Source: Citrobacter rodentium NBRC 105723 = DSM 16636
GTDB lineage: Bacteria > Pseudomonadota > Gammaproteobacteria > Enterobacterales > Enterobacteriaceae
DNA length: 64,000 nucleotides
Assembly: GCF_021278985.1 (NCBI RefSeq)
Contig: NZ_CP082833.1
Location: 4,278,001-4,342,000 of the forward strand
Direction: 5' to 3'
In this document: positions 27,248 to 35,876 of the stretch, piece by piece
How positions within the stretch are numbered: position 1 is the stretch's first letter
Layout: every line of letters starts with the position of its first letter
Program-made: the position numbers and the translations under genes
Notes under the pieces: model-generated
The model's database searches: none
Seen by the model: the letters and a program-made list of their open reading frames with translations, nothing else
Told to the model about the DNA's origin: nothing

Positions 27248-28285
27248 ATGAATAACGACATCGAAAAAAAGGTTATACGGAAGGTTACCCTACGCATTAT
27301 TCCTTTTATTATGCTGCTTTATTTCATCGCTTTTCTCGATCGGGTAAACATTGGTTTTGCCGCCCTGACCATGAACGAAGATTTGGGTTTTTCGCCCACC
27401 GTTTTCGGGCTGGGAGCCGGCATTTTCTTCCTCGGTTACTTTTTGTTTGAAGTACCGTCAAACTTAATCCTGCATAAAGTCGGCGTCCGCATCTGGATAG
27501 CCCGCGTGATGATCACCTGGGGCCTGGTCTCTGGCTGCATGGCTTTTGTGCAGGGCACAACAAGCTTCTATATCCTGCGTTTTCTGCTCGGCGTGGCGGA
27601 GGCGGGTTTCTTTCCCGGCATCATCCTTTATCTCAGCTACTGGTTCCCGGCGGTGAAACGTGCGCAGGTCACTGCCATCTTTATGGCCGCCGCACCACTT
27701 TCCACCGCGCTGGGCTCGCCTATTTCAGCCGCCCTGCTGGAGATGCATGGTTTCCTCGGCTATGCGGGGTGGCAGTGGATGTTTGTGCTGGAAGCCGTGC
27801 CAGCGCTGGTGCTTGGGGTGGTGGTTCTGTTCTTCCTCACCGATCGTCCAGCCAAAGCCAAATGGTTGACTGACGAAGAGCGTGCGTGGCTGGAAAACAC
27901 CATGCAGGCCGAGGAGCAGGCTCGAACGGCAAAACAGAGCCACAGCAGCGCATGGAAAGGACTTGCGGATAAGCGGGTGCTGGCACTGGCGCTGGTCTAT
28001 TTTGGTACGTCTGCCGGATTGTACACACTTGGCATCTGGTCCCCGCAAATCATCCGCAGCTTCGGCGCTTCCTCGCTGGAGATTGGTTTCCTCAACGCTT
28101 TCCCGGCTGTCATCGGCGTCATCGCTATGATCCTGTGGGCACGGCATTCCGACCGCACCAAAGAGCGTAGCTGGCATGTGATTGGCGCCTGCCTGCTGGC
28201 GATTTCGGCCCTCATTGTCCTGATTCTTTCTGCCAGGGCCGCCAAGCCGCAAACGGCAGAGATCCCTCATCCTCATACTCATTAA
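27248..28285 (+). CDS. MFS tartrate transporter (TtuB/anion:cation symporter type), C-terminally shortened
   Basis: Major facilitator of the ACS family with the MNNDIEKKVIRKVTLRIIPF start, a LDRVNIGFAALTMNEDLGFS segment and the EVPSNLILHKVGVRIWIAR loop. ATG 27248 has ggag 10 nt upstream; an earlier ATG at 27233 lacks one. The protein is only 345 aa against about 430 for the family. After ILSARAAKPQ it jumps to TAEIPHPHTH and stops, so about 80 residues of the last membrane helices are missing. An internal deletion is likely, and transport may be lost. Confidence 0.75.
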   Translation: MNNDIEKKVIRKVTLRIIPFIMLLYFIAFLDRVNIGFAALTMNEDLGFSPTVFGLGAGIFFLGYFLFEVPSNLILHKVGVRIWIARVMITWGLVSGCMAFVQGTTSFYILRFLLGVAEAGFFPGIILYLSYWFPAVKRAQVTAIFMAAAPLSTALGSPISAALLEMHGFLGYAGWQWMFVLEAVPALVLGVVVLFFLTDRPAKAKWLTDEERAWLENTMQAEEQARTAKQSHSSAWKGLADKRVLALALVYFGTSAGLYTLGIWSPQIIRSFGASSLEIGFLNAFPAVIGVIAMILWARHSDRTKERSWHVIGACLLAISALIVLILSARAAKPQTAEIPHPHTH

Positions 28286-28299
28286 CTGGAGAAATAACG

Positions 28300-29388
28300 A
28301 TGCGTAACTACAAAATTGCCGCCATACCTGCCGACGGTATCGGTCCGGAAGTAATTTCCGCAGGTGTTGAGGTGCTGCATGCGCTGACACGCCACGATCC
28401 GCAGCTGAAGTTTGATGTAGAGACCTTTGACTGGGGTTCAGACTATTACAAAAAACATGGCGTGATGATGCCGGAAGAAGGACTGAATAAGCTGAAAACG
28501 TTCGATGCGATTTACTTCGGCGCAGTAGGCGCGCCGGATGTGCCTGACCACATCACACTCTGGGGTCTGCGTCTGCCAATTTGCCAGGGTTTCGACCAGT
28601 ACGCCAACGTGCGGCCAACCAAAATCCTGCCAGGCGTCACTTCGCCACTACGTAATCGGGGTCCAGGCGATCTTGACTGGGTTATTGTGCGTGAAAACTC
28701 CGAAGGTGAATACTCCGGTAATGGCGGCCGTGCGCACCGTGGATTACCGGAAGAAGTCGGCACCGAGGTGGCTATCTTCACCCGTGTGGGTGTTACGCGC
28801 ATCATGCGCTATGCCTTCCGACTGGCGCAGTCCCGACCACGCAAACTGCTGACCGTGGTGACCAAATCCAACGCCCAGCGCCACGGCATGGTGATGTGGG
28901 ATGAGATTGCTGCCGAAGTGGCGCAGGAGTTCCCGGATGTGCAATGGGACAAAATGCTGGTTGATGCCATGACGCACCGCATGACGCTTCATCCCCGGAC
29001 GCTGGATACCATCGTTGCCACCAACCTGCACGCCGATATCCTTTCCGATCTGGCCGGTGCGCTGGCGGGCAGCCTGGGCGTAGCGCCGACCGCCAATATT
29101 GATCCGGAACGCCGCTTCCCTTCCATGTTCGAACCTATCCATGGTTCAGCGTTCGATATCACTGGCAAAGGCATTGCTAACCCGATAGCGACCTTCTGGA
29201 CCGCGGTACAGATGCTTGAACATCTTGGAGAACGTAACGCCGCGGCGCTGATTATGGAAAGCATCGAATATGTCTGTGAGAAAGGCATTCTGACGCCCGA
29301 TGTCGGAGGAACAGCCAGTACCGCTGAAGTAACCCGCGCGGTAGTGGAATTTATCGAAGCCAGAGCAACCATCGCCGGGACCGTCTGA
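28300..29388 (+). CDS. ttuC: Tartrate dehydrogenase / D-malate-type decarboxylating dehydrogenase
   Basis: A 362-aa NAD-dependent beta-decarboxylating dehydrogenase. Key features are the start YKIAAIPADGIGPEV, the substrate segment RENSEGEYSG, TKSNAQRHGM, the metal-site region NLHADILSDLAGALAGSLG and the NAD-site region FEPIHGSAFDITGKGIANP. It converts tartrate to oxaloglycolate or D-glycerate, or D-malate to pyruvate. The neighbouring glycerate kinase and transporter favour tartrate. The ribosome binding site tggaga precedes ATG 28300. Confidence 0.85.
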   Translation: MRNYKIAAIPADGIGPEVISAGVEVLHALTRHDPQLKFDVETFDWGSDYYKKHGVMMPEEGLNKLKTFDAIYFGAVGAPDVPDHITLWGLRLPICQGFDQYANVRPTKILPGVTSPLRNRGPGDLDWVIVRENSEGEYSGNGGRAHRGLPEEVGTEVAIFTRVGVTRIMRYAFRLAQSRPRKLLTVVTKSNAQRHGMVMWDEIAAEVAQEFPDVQWDKMLVDAMTHRMTLHPRTLDTIVATNLHADILSDLAGALAGSLGVAPTANIDPERRFPSMFEPIHGSAFDITGKGIANPIATFWTAVQMLEHLGERNAAALIMESIEYVCEKGILTPDVGGTASTAEVTRAVVEFIEARATIAGTV

Positions 29389-29390
29389 CT

Positions 29391-30650
29391 ATGAAAAATG
29401 AACAGGCTGCAGAGATCCTGCAGGATATCTTTCAGCATGCCGTCGATAGCGCCCGTGCCGGACCTGCGATCCTGGCTAACCTGCCGGAAAAACCACGTGG
29501 CCGCTGCGTGGTGATTGGTGCCGGTAAAGCCTCGGCGGCGATGGCAGCGGCTGTGGATGCAGCCTGGCCGGATGTGGATGTTTCTGGCGTGGTGGTAACG
29601 CGTTACGGCTACGCGGTGCCTGCTGGCCGCATCCGGATTATCGAGGCTGCTCATCCGGTATCTGATTCGATGAGCGAGGTTGCCGCAATGCTCATTGTGG
29701 AAGCGCTGCGCGGTTTGACCTCTGATGATTTGGTGCTGGCGCTCATTTCTGGTGGCGGGTCGGCGCTGATGGCGCTGCCCGCGCCAGGTTTAACGCTGAA
29801 AGATAAGCAAACAATTACCCGCGCGCTACTGCACAGCGGTGCCAGCATCAAAGAGATGAATCTGGTACGGCGTCATCTCTCAGCGGTGAAAGGCGGCAAG
29901 CTGGCAAGAATGGCGCAACCGGCACGTATTGTGTCACTGATTATCAGTGACGTGCCCGGCGACAGTCCGGCTGATGTGGCGTCCGGCCCCACCGTTGCCG
30001 ACCAGAGTACACCGCAGCAGGCACTCCAGGTCCTGCAGCGTTACGCGATTCCTGTCTCCAGACCGGTTGATGAACTGCTAAACAAGCAGGCCAGTCCGGT
30101 TGACAACACAGCGAACAGTGAAGTCAGGCTCATCGCCACGCCGCAGTTGGCTTTGCAGGCTGCGGCGTTGGCTGTGCGCAGGCACGGACTCACGCCGATT
30201 ATTCTGGGCGATGCGATAGAAGGCGAAAGCCGGGAAGTGGCCGTTGTTATGGCCGGTATTGCTCAATCCGTTAAACAGTATGGTCATCCGGTTCGCGGTC
30301 CGGCTGTATTGCTGTCGGGTGGCGAAACCACCGTTACGGTAAATAATGGCCAGCACGGAAAAGGGGGGCGTAATACTGAGTTTTCGCTCAGTCTGGCCTG
30401 TGCGTTAGAGGGAGAAAGCGGTATCTGGGCAATCGCCGGCGACAGTGATGGTATCGACGGAACGGAAGATGCAGCAGGTGCACTGGTATTTCCGGACACG
30501 CTAACGCGCGGCAAGATGGGTGGCCTGAATGCGGGGAATTATCTTGATGTACATGACAGTTACAGCTTTTTTCACGCGATCGATGACCTGGTGATAACCG
30601 GTCCAACGTTAACAAACGTAAACGATATTCGGGCAATAATGATTATCTGA
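29391..30650 (+). CDS. ttuD: MOFRL-family glycerate 2-kinase / hydroxypyruvate reductase
   Basis: A 419-aa protein with the N-terminal GckA-type domain (VIGAGKASAAMAAAVDAAWP, LISGGGSALMALPAPGLTLK, MNLVRRHLSAVKGGKLAR) and the C-terminal MOFRL domain (LSGGETTVTV, GGRNTEFSLSLA, DSDGIDGTEDAAGA, ITGPTLTNVNDIRAI). These enzymes phosphorylate D-glycerate, the product of tartrate decarboxylation, for entry into glycolysis. The start is 2 nt after the dehydrogenase stop, so they are one operon. Full length and intact. Confidence 0.85.
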   Translation: MKNEQAAEILQDIFQHAVDSARAGPAILANLPEKPRGRCVVIGAGKASAAMAAAVDAAWPDVDVSGVVVTRYGYAVPAGRIRIIEAAHPVSDSMSEVAAMLIVEALRGLTSDDLVLALISGGGSALMALPAPGLTLKDKQTITRALLHSGASIKEMNLVRRHLSAVKGGKLARMAQPARIVSLIISDVPGDSPADVASGPTVADQSTPQQALQVLQRYAIPVSRPVDELLNKQASPVDNTANSEVRLIATPQLALQAAALAVRRHGLTPIILGDAIEGESREVAVVMAGIAQSVKQYGHPVRGPAVLLSGGETTVTVNNGQHGKGGRNTEFSLSLACALEGESGIWAIAGDSDGIDGTEDAAGALVFPDTLTRGKMGGLNAGNYLDVHDSYSFFHAIDDLVITGPTLTNVNDIRAIMII

Positions 30651-30657
30651 CGCGCTA

Positions 30658-30906
30658 ATGTGTTTATTTAAGAAATTCTGTCGCCTCATGAAATCAGCAA
30701 GAATAGTTAAGCTAATGGACGCCTTGCATAATCCAAAAATGTTCAACACTTTTCTCACTGTTGAGCCAGCGAAACTGAAAGTTATTCTGAATGAGGTTCG
30801 GGGCGACAGATCTATTTCAGACCTTAGTGCGCGTCATATTTATGCCAGGTTGCCTGTTAACAGAAATAGTACGGCTGACCGCGCACCGATCGGGCGGGAG
30901 AATTAA
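30658..30906 (+). CDS. Small conserved ORF upstream of autotransporter 2 (repeat copy 2)
   Basis: An 82-codon frame whose middle (MDALHNPKMFNTFLTVEPAK, then LKVILNEVRGDRSISDLSAR) is shared with copy 1 at 21966-22193 and, in part, with a fragment near 37217-37290. It runs beyond the point where copy 1 stops. It starts 7 nt after the glycerate kinase stop; the start codon is uncertain. No recognised family. Its placement before each autotransporter suggests linkage. Confidence 0.45.
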   Translation: MCLFKKFCRLMKSARIVKLMDALHNPKMFNTFLTVEPAKLKVILNEVRGDRSISDLSARHIYARLPVNRNSTADRAPIGREN

Positions 30907-31108
30907 ATCAGTCCGAAAACAGACATTTCCAGATATTATCACTCCTTTATCCGAAATCCTCGGCTAAATCGATTAAAATCAATAGATTAACGTTACTTGC
31001 CAATACTGTAATCCTGTTGTTAATATCTGCCCGGTGAATATAATATATTCTTCAGGAATGGAATCAGCAGTGAAGCTGAAATCTCTGCGTACAGGAAAAG
31101 GAAATCAT

Positions 31109-31138
31109 ATGCCACTGACGTTAATTCCGGCTGTTTAG
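31109..31138 (+). CDS. Putative leader peptide before autotransporter 2, shortened
   Basis: MPLTLIPAV then UAG, with an aggaaaagg ribosome binding site. Copy 1 reads Gln at the UAG position and continues to 18 residues; the downstream sequence here still resembles it (PPTHYRL). The leader is therefore interrupted in this copy. Confidence 0.3.
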   Translation: MPLTLIPAV

Positions 31139-31169
31139 CACACTCCCCCCACTCATTATCGACTCTGAT

Positions 31170-31191
31170 GAAGATCCGGCCCCGGATCTTC
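31170..31191 (+). promoter_or_regulatory. Conserved leader hairpin, autotransporter 2
   Basis: gaagatccgg-cc-ccggatcttc, the same 10-bp stem as at 22504-22526 with a shorter loop. Confidence 0.6.
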
Positions 31192-31248
31192 AGGGAAGTT
31201 TTACGCCGTCAACCGGCTTATATGGAGCATTACTTAAAAGGATCATCT

Positions 31249-34086
31249 ATGAAAATTACTGCATTCCGACAGTTCAGCGAAACACAGCGCGCATTTAGCC
31301 TGGGTATCTGCTGTATTGGTCTTGCCGTCTATCCCGGCTATACGCAGGCAGCAACAATTGGCAGCCAGACAGGTGTTCTGATTGAAGTCAGCAACGGGGA
31401 CCATATCGTTGCTGATACTGCTGATGACGACCTTTACGGCATAAAAACCCCTTTGGGTCAGCAGGCCGCCACCGTCAGGCTCGGCAGCGGTGTCACCGTC
31501 ACCGCGGACGATCCTGAAAGGAACGCCAAAGGTGTTATGGTTGAGGGAGCGGACAGTGTTCTGACTGCCGATCGGCTGACAATAAACGTCAGTGGCAAGG
31601 ACGCCACAGGACTTTGGCTTTTCGCCAATAACATTCAGGCCGATCTTGGCACAGGAAGCGTTATTACCGCATCGACTTCAGAGGGTTCTTCTACAAATGG
31701 CGTTGTTATCAGAAATGGCTCTGCCCTGACGGCTGACCAACTGACGGTGGAGACGGCCGGCTATGCCAGCACTGGCCTGAACATCGGCGGTTACGGTAGC
31801 CTCGTTGATCTGGGGAGCGAGAGTATTATCAGCGCCAGCGGCAGGAACAGTTACGGCATTTTCATCTCGGGCATAGACGGCGACGCCGCAAGGGGGCCAG
31901 CGCAGCTGACCGCCACTGCCCTTTCCATAAAGGCTGAAGGAAACAGCGCTTACGGAATGTACATTCAGAAGAATGCCGTGGTCGATATTGGCACGGGCAG
32001 CGTCATTACCGCAGCAGGCGATTACGCCATGGGGATCACGAGTTTCGGGCAGTTCAACGCTGACGCTCTGACGATAGATGTGCAGGGAAGCGATGCTGAC
32101 GGAATCGAAGCACGTGGTGGCAGCGCAACGATCGGCGCAGACACCCATATCAGCTCTGCGGCAGGAAGCGCGCTGGTAGCTTCCGAAGGCGCCACAATAG
32201 ACTTCAGAGGTTCAGAGAGTGCGCGCAATACGCTCTTTTCGGGCGGCGGCTACGCAGCTGCGGCCGTGACAGGAGCTGCCATCACGCTCTCTGACACGGA
32301 TATCACCGTTGGTCCCGGTGGTGACTTAGGGCTGGGATTAGTGGCGTTAGATGGCGGAACCATCAGCGGGAAAAATCTGAGCATAACCGGCGCGGCAGGT
32401 ACACGGGGCATATATGCCATGACCGGCGGCAGTATCGATCTGACAGGCGATCTCTCTGTTTCAATGGCCTCCGCGGACGAGACAGCCTTTTACTCCACGT
32501 ATTATGAAGGCTATGCCCCGGGCAGCATCAGTGCGACCGGCAAAATGCTGATCGTCGGCAGCGCAGATGCCCGCGGAGGGAAAATCGATATCGATATGGC
32601 CCCTGGTTCGGTATGGACCGGGAAAGCCTTAAGCGATAACGTCAACGGCGGCTACCTGAATGTCTCACTGAATGACAGCGTCTGGAATATCTCCGGCAGT
32701 TCAAATCTGGATAATCTTTCCCTGACCGGCTCGACGGTGGACTTCGCCAGCATGGCCAGCGATCCCGATGTTTTCAGTACGCTCACCGTCGCCAGCCTGA
32801 GCGGCAACGGGTCGTTCGTGATGCGTACAGATCTGGTCGGAGACGGTAACGGCGTTAACAATGGCGGCGATTTACTCAGGGTGACCGGCAGCAGTGCGGG
32901 AAGCCACCTGCTGACCTTCAAAAACCAGGGGAGTATGGCCACGACCGGCAATGAGGTGCTCACCGTGGTCGAAACCGCTGATGGCGGGGCATCATTTACC
33001 GCGGCTTCTGATGTTGAACTGGGCGGATATCTGTACCGCGTGCGGCAGAGCGGAACGGACTGGGAACTCTATTCTTCCGCGCAGGCTCCCGATCCTGTAC
33101 CGACTCCGGAGCCAGCTTCGATACCAGAACCAGCACCGACGCCGGTCCCCGCTCCCGCGCCTGACAGGCCGCAGCTGACCAGTGCAGCGGATGCCGGCGG
33201 AAACTATCTCAACGTGGGCTATGTGCTCAGCTATGTCGAAACCAGTACCCTTATGCAGCGGATGGGCGATCTTCGTCAGCAGAACGGTAAGGGAGATATG
33301 TGGATCAGAGGCTACGGCGGTAAGGCGGACAGCTTTTCCGGTGGCACTCTGGACGGGTTCAGCATGAACTACAGCGGGATCCAGATCGGCGCGGATAAAC
33401 GCGTATCTGAAGACCTGCCGCTGTCAGTGGGTCTGTTTTTAGGTACCACCAGCGCCTCACCTGATTACCGGGGCGGTGATGGCTCCGTGCGTTCAGACTA
33501 TGCGGGCCTGTATGCCAGCTGGATTGCGGCGAATGGCTTCTACAGCGATCTGGTGCTGAAAGGCAGCCGGCAGAAAAACAGTTTTACGGTTCGCGACAGC
33601 CAGAATAACCGGGTGTCCGGCAATGGCAACTCGTCAGGCGTCAGCGTCTCGCTGGAAGCGGGACAGCGGTTTGCCCTGCCGGTGACAACAGCCGGTTTTT
33701 ATGCCGAGCCTCAGCTGCAGTTCACCTGGAACCACCAGAACTCCACCGGAATGCGGGCCAGCAACGGGCTTAACACTGATCTGGGCAGCTACGAATCCCT
33801 TCTGGGACGGGCCAGCCTTCTGCTGGGGTATGAGAAGGAGACGGGCAACAGCCGGGTGAACGTCTACCTGAAAACGGGCGCCATCCGGGAGTTTGCGGGC
33901 GACACATCGTTCACCCTCAATGGCTCGCGCGAGAATCACAGCTTCAGAGGCAACGGCTGGAACAATGGGCTGGGCGTCAGCGCGCAGTTTAACAACACCC
34001 ACACGCTGTACCTGGAGGTCGACAATACATCTGGGGAGACGTTTAACCAGCGTCAGCTGAATGCCGGATACCGCTTCAGCTTCTGA
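31249..34086 (+). CDS. Type V secreted autotransporter adhesin-like protein 2
   Basis: A 945-aa paralogue of the protein at 22583-25465 with the same layout: signal region (MKITAFRQFSETQRAFSLGI...YTQAA), repeat passenger, Pro-rich linker (PDPVPTPEPASIPEPAPTPV, shorter than in copy 1) and beta-barrel ending YRFSF. ATG 31249 is chosen for its ribosome binding site and match to copy 1; the frame is open further upstream to 31168 through the leader. The last ~550 residues are almost identical to copy 1, while the first ~370 have many substitutions and small indels, a pattern suggesting gene conversion. Confidence 0.85.
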   Translation: MKITAFRQFSETQRAFSLGICCIGLAVYPGYTQAATIGSQTGVLIEVSNGDHIVADTADDDLYGIKTPLGQQAATVRLGSGVTVTADDPERNAKGVMVEGADSVLTADRLTINVSGKDATGLWLFANNIQADLGTGSVITASTSEGSSTNGVVIRNGSALTADQLTVETAGYASTGLNIGGYGSLVDLGSESIISASGRNSYGIFISGIDGDAARGPAQLTATALSIKAEGNSAYGMYIQKNAVVDIGTGSVITAAGDYAMGITSFGQFNADALTIDVQGSDADGIEARGGSATIGADTHISSAAGSALVASEGATIDFRGSESARNTLFSGGGYAAAAVTGAAITLSDTDITVGPGGDLGLGLVALDGGTISGKNLSITGAAGTRGIYAMTGGSIDLTGDLSVSMASADETAFYSTYYEGYAPGSISATGKMLIVGSADARGGKIDIDMAPGSVWTGKALSDNVNGGYLNVSLNDSVWNISGSSNLDNLSLTGSTVDFASMASDPDVFSTLTVASLSGNGSFVMRTDLVGDGNGVNNGGDLLRVTGSSAGSHLLTFKNQGSMATTGNEVLTVVETADGGASFTAASDVELGGYLYRVRQSGTDWELYSSAQAPDPVPTPEPASIPEPAPTPVPAPAPDRPQLTSAADAGGNYLNVGYVLSYVETSTLMQRMGDLRQQNGKGDMWIRGYGGKADSFSGGTLDGFSMNYSGIQIGADKRVSEDLPLSVGLFLGTTSASPDYRGGDGSVRSDYAGLYASWIAANGFYSDLVLKGSRQKNSFTVRDSQNNRVSGNGNSSGVSVSLEAGQRFALPVTTAGFYAEPQLQFTWNHQNSTGMRASNGLNTDLGSYESLLGRASLLLGYEKETGNSRVNVYLKTGAIREFAGDTSFTLNGSRENHSFRGNGWNNGLGVSAQFNNTHTLYLEVDNTSGETFNQRQLNAGYRFSF

Positions 34087-34129
34087 CAGCGTGAAGCACT
34101 GATTTCCCCGTCCTTTACTAACCCGGTAG

Positions 34130-34146
34130 CTGAGTACCGGGTTTTT
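34130..34146 (+). terminator. Terminator of autotransporter 2
   Basis: aacccggta and taccgggtt (overlapping the T run), the same stem as after autotransporter 1. Confidence 0.75.
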
Positions 34147-34768
34147 AATGCCTTTCTCCGTCAGCAGGTAACGCCCGCCGCAGCCGAACGGCAGGAGCAT
34201 CAGCGATCAAGTGAGCAAGGAGACGTCATATCCCCAGAACTGGCATTTAGCACTTACGCATGGTGCCTTTTCTATAACAGCGCTTATGCCAACATAGTAA
34301 GCCAATATACACTCCGCTAACGCTACGTGACTGGTTCAGGGCTGCGCCCCGAAACCCGCTAAAATCAACACCGAAGCAATGCAGGATAGACAGACCAATA
34401 GAGATTGCATGCGATTCGCCGTGTCTGTCTGAAAACATTGTTTTGCCGCGGGAACACATCTTGTCCCGTCAGTATTTATTTTCGGATATACATAAATTTT
34501 TATCCGAAGTGAAAGGCAGGATTTGCCATCAGCTGGCAAATGGCACCGTGAATGTTGCGATGAAGGCCAGGGCTAACGCCGCAAACTGACGTCACTTCGG
34601 CAAAATTTCCGGATATGCCGTTTTGTCCAGGCTCAAGCGGTAATGTAAAGCACAGCGGGGCAACGGTCACACTATGAAACCGAATTCAATTTTACTTGTG
34701 TCACTTTTGTTTTAATAATACTATAAAATCAGTCGTATATATTGTTATATTATTCAGCAGGGAGCAGA
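34147..34768. other. Gene-free stretch with plasmid-like sequence
   Basis: No convincing gene. It contains a segment resembling the bom/nic region of ColE1/pMB1 plasmids (34291-34360), a small hairpin (atttgcca/tggcaaat, about 34522-34542) and an AT-rich promoter-like region before the lipoprotein gene. Confidence 0.5.
34291..34360. other. ColE1/pMB1 bom-nic-like plasmid mobilisation sequence
   Basis: The stretch contains aacatagtaagccaatatac, actccgctaacgctacgtga and ctggttcagggctgcgcccc. From memory this closely matches the mobility region familiar from pMB1-derived plasmids (taagccagtatacactccgc..., ctgggtcatggctgcgcccc). It suggests integrated plasmid debris. No mob or rep gene is nearby. 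Confidence 0.55.
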
Positions 34769-35443
34769 ATGAAATTTATTAAATATATTAAAATATTTGG
34801 TTGTGTATTATTTGTTGTGTCATGTTCTTCTTCACCAAAAAACTATGAACGAGATGGTTCTGATATACCTGGGTACTCCAAAAATGAATATTACGGCTCA
34901 ATTGAATTTTCAAGACCTAAAGGTTTAACATCCTATACAATGGATAACATAGATTTATATTATAATGATCCTGGAACCTATACTTCAGTAGGATCAAAAG
35001 GCTTGACGTCAAATCCTGGAGTTGCAACATTGCTACCATTTTTAGTCAGGCCAACAGTGCAATCTTACAAAAACCTTGATTCTCTTGTTCAAGAAAAAGG
35101 GGTTCTAACAAAAGATTCGCTTACTTTTAAAATTCGCAAATTTAAAGATAACAGACAATTAAAGCAAATAGACCACAGATTTAATATTGACTACTTCAAC
35201 ATTAAAGGTGATTTATGGGCTGCTACAAAATTCCCGGATCTGTTTTGGGTTGATTGCGGTAAAAAACACAGAAACGACACCATCAAAATTATCCCTTATG
35301 ATGTCCATTTTGTAGATCCCTACGTTACGGCTAAAAATGTACCTGCAAAATATCGTGATGAAGCGCTGAAAAATATTTTATACATTAGATTCATAGACTT
35401 CGACGGGTGTATAAAAGCAGGGAAAGACGGTCAGATTCTATGA
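34769..35443 (+). CDS. Hypothetical lipoprotein, AT-rich
   Basis: A 224-aa protein with an N-terminal lipoprotein signal (MKFIKYIKIFGCVLFVVSC, lipobox VVSC with the lipidated Cys). The start at 34769 is preceded by gggagcag; the frame is open upstream to 34742. Base composition is far more AT-rich than the flanks, indicating acquisition from elsewhere. The rest is hydrophilic with no recognised domain. No family identified. Confidence 0.65.
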   Translation: MKFIKYIKIFGCVLFVVSCSSSPKNYERDGSDIPGYSKNEYYGSIEFSRPKGLTSYTMDNIDLYYNDPGTYTSVGSKGLTSNPGVATLLPFLVRPTVQSYKNLDSLVQEKGVLTKDSLTFKIRKFKDNRQLKQIDHRFNIDYFNIKGDLWAATKFPDLFWVDCGKKHRNDTIKIIPYDVHFVDPYVTAKNVPAKYRDEALKNILYIRFIDFDGCIKAGKDGQIL

Positions 35444-35542
35444 GCTTGTCTAACGACGTGGGTAGGATCAGTTTTTCCTTTAAGTAAGTTGAGTGAACTC
35501 ACTTCGCCCCGTAAGGGGCGTGAATAACTTCGTGATAATTGT

Positions 35543-35731
35543 CTATGTTTCTATCTGCCGTTCCATGAGAGCACGTGTTGCTGCGCTTGATGCCCATTCA
35601 TCAGATTGGTCAAGGTGTTCAATCTCTGATTCTGCTATTGGCGTTACACGGATCAGCGGAACTGAACCAAAAGGCAAATTATCAATCTTACGGTCACCAC
35701 GGCTGATGATATTCGAAGCGTCTAATTCCAT
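35543..35731 (-). pseudogene. Unrecognised gene fragment
   Basis: The minus frame encodes MELDASNIISRGDRKIDNLP, then FGSVPLIRVTPIAE and SDEWASSAATRALMERQIET. The frame stays open upstream to about 35801 (QVASFCTGKLNFRLF) without a start codon, then hits a stop. It reads like the C-terminal ~85 residues of a larger protein. I do not recognise the family; plasmid origin would fit the neighbouring bom-like sequence. Confidence 0.4.
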
Positions 35732-35806
35732 GAAAAGACGGAAGTTAAGTTTACCTGTGCAAAAAGACGCAACCTGAGCTTCGTCCTGACAGCCACGGTT
35801 TTGTTA

Positions 35807-35825
35807 AAAAATGATTCTCATTAAC
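35807..35825 (+). promoter_or_regulatory. Fur-box-like operator before the MFS gene
   Basis: aaaaatgattctcattaac matches the 19-bp Fur consensus (gataatgataatcattatc) at 14 of 19 positions, including both aatgat/cattа-type half sites. It lies 52 nt upstream of the ATG at 35877. Confidence 0.6.
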
Positions 35826-35876
35826 ATATAACGCGATGTGATGTTTAATAGCGTTTTTCTTTTTCAAGGATATGAA

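Larger units (their letters stand above)
30907..31248. promoter_or_regulatory. Upstream region of autotransporter 2
   Basis: Homologous to 22194-22582. It contains the shortened leader ORF (31109-31138), the conserved hairpin (31170-31191) and the aaaagga ribosome binding site for the ATG at 31249. Confidence 0.5.
35444..35876. other. Spacer with a truncated reverse-strand gene fragment and a Fur-like box
   Basis: Contains a cgcccc-gtaa-ggggcg hairpin (35505-35520), the gene fragment at 35543-35731 and a Fur-box-like sequence (35807-35825). Likely debris of an insertion around the MFS gene. Confidence 0.5.
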
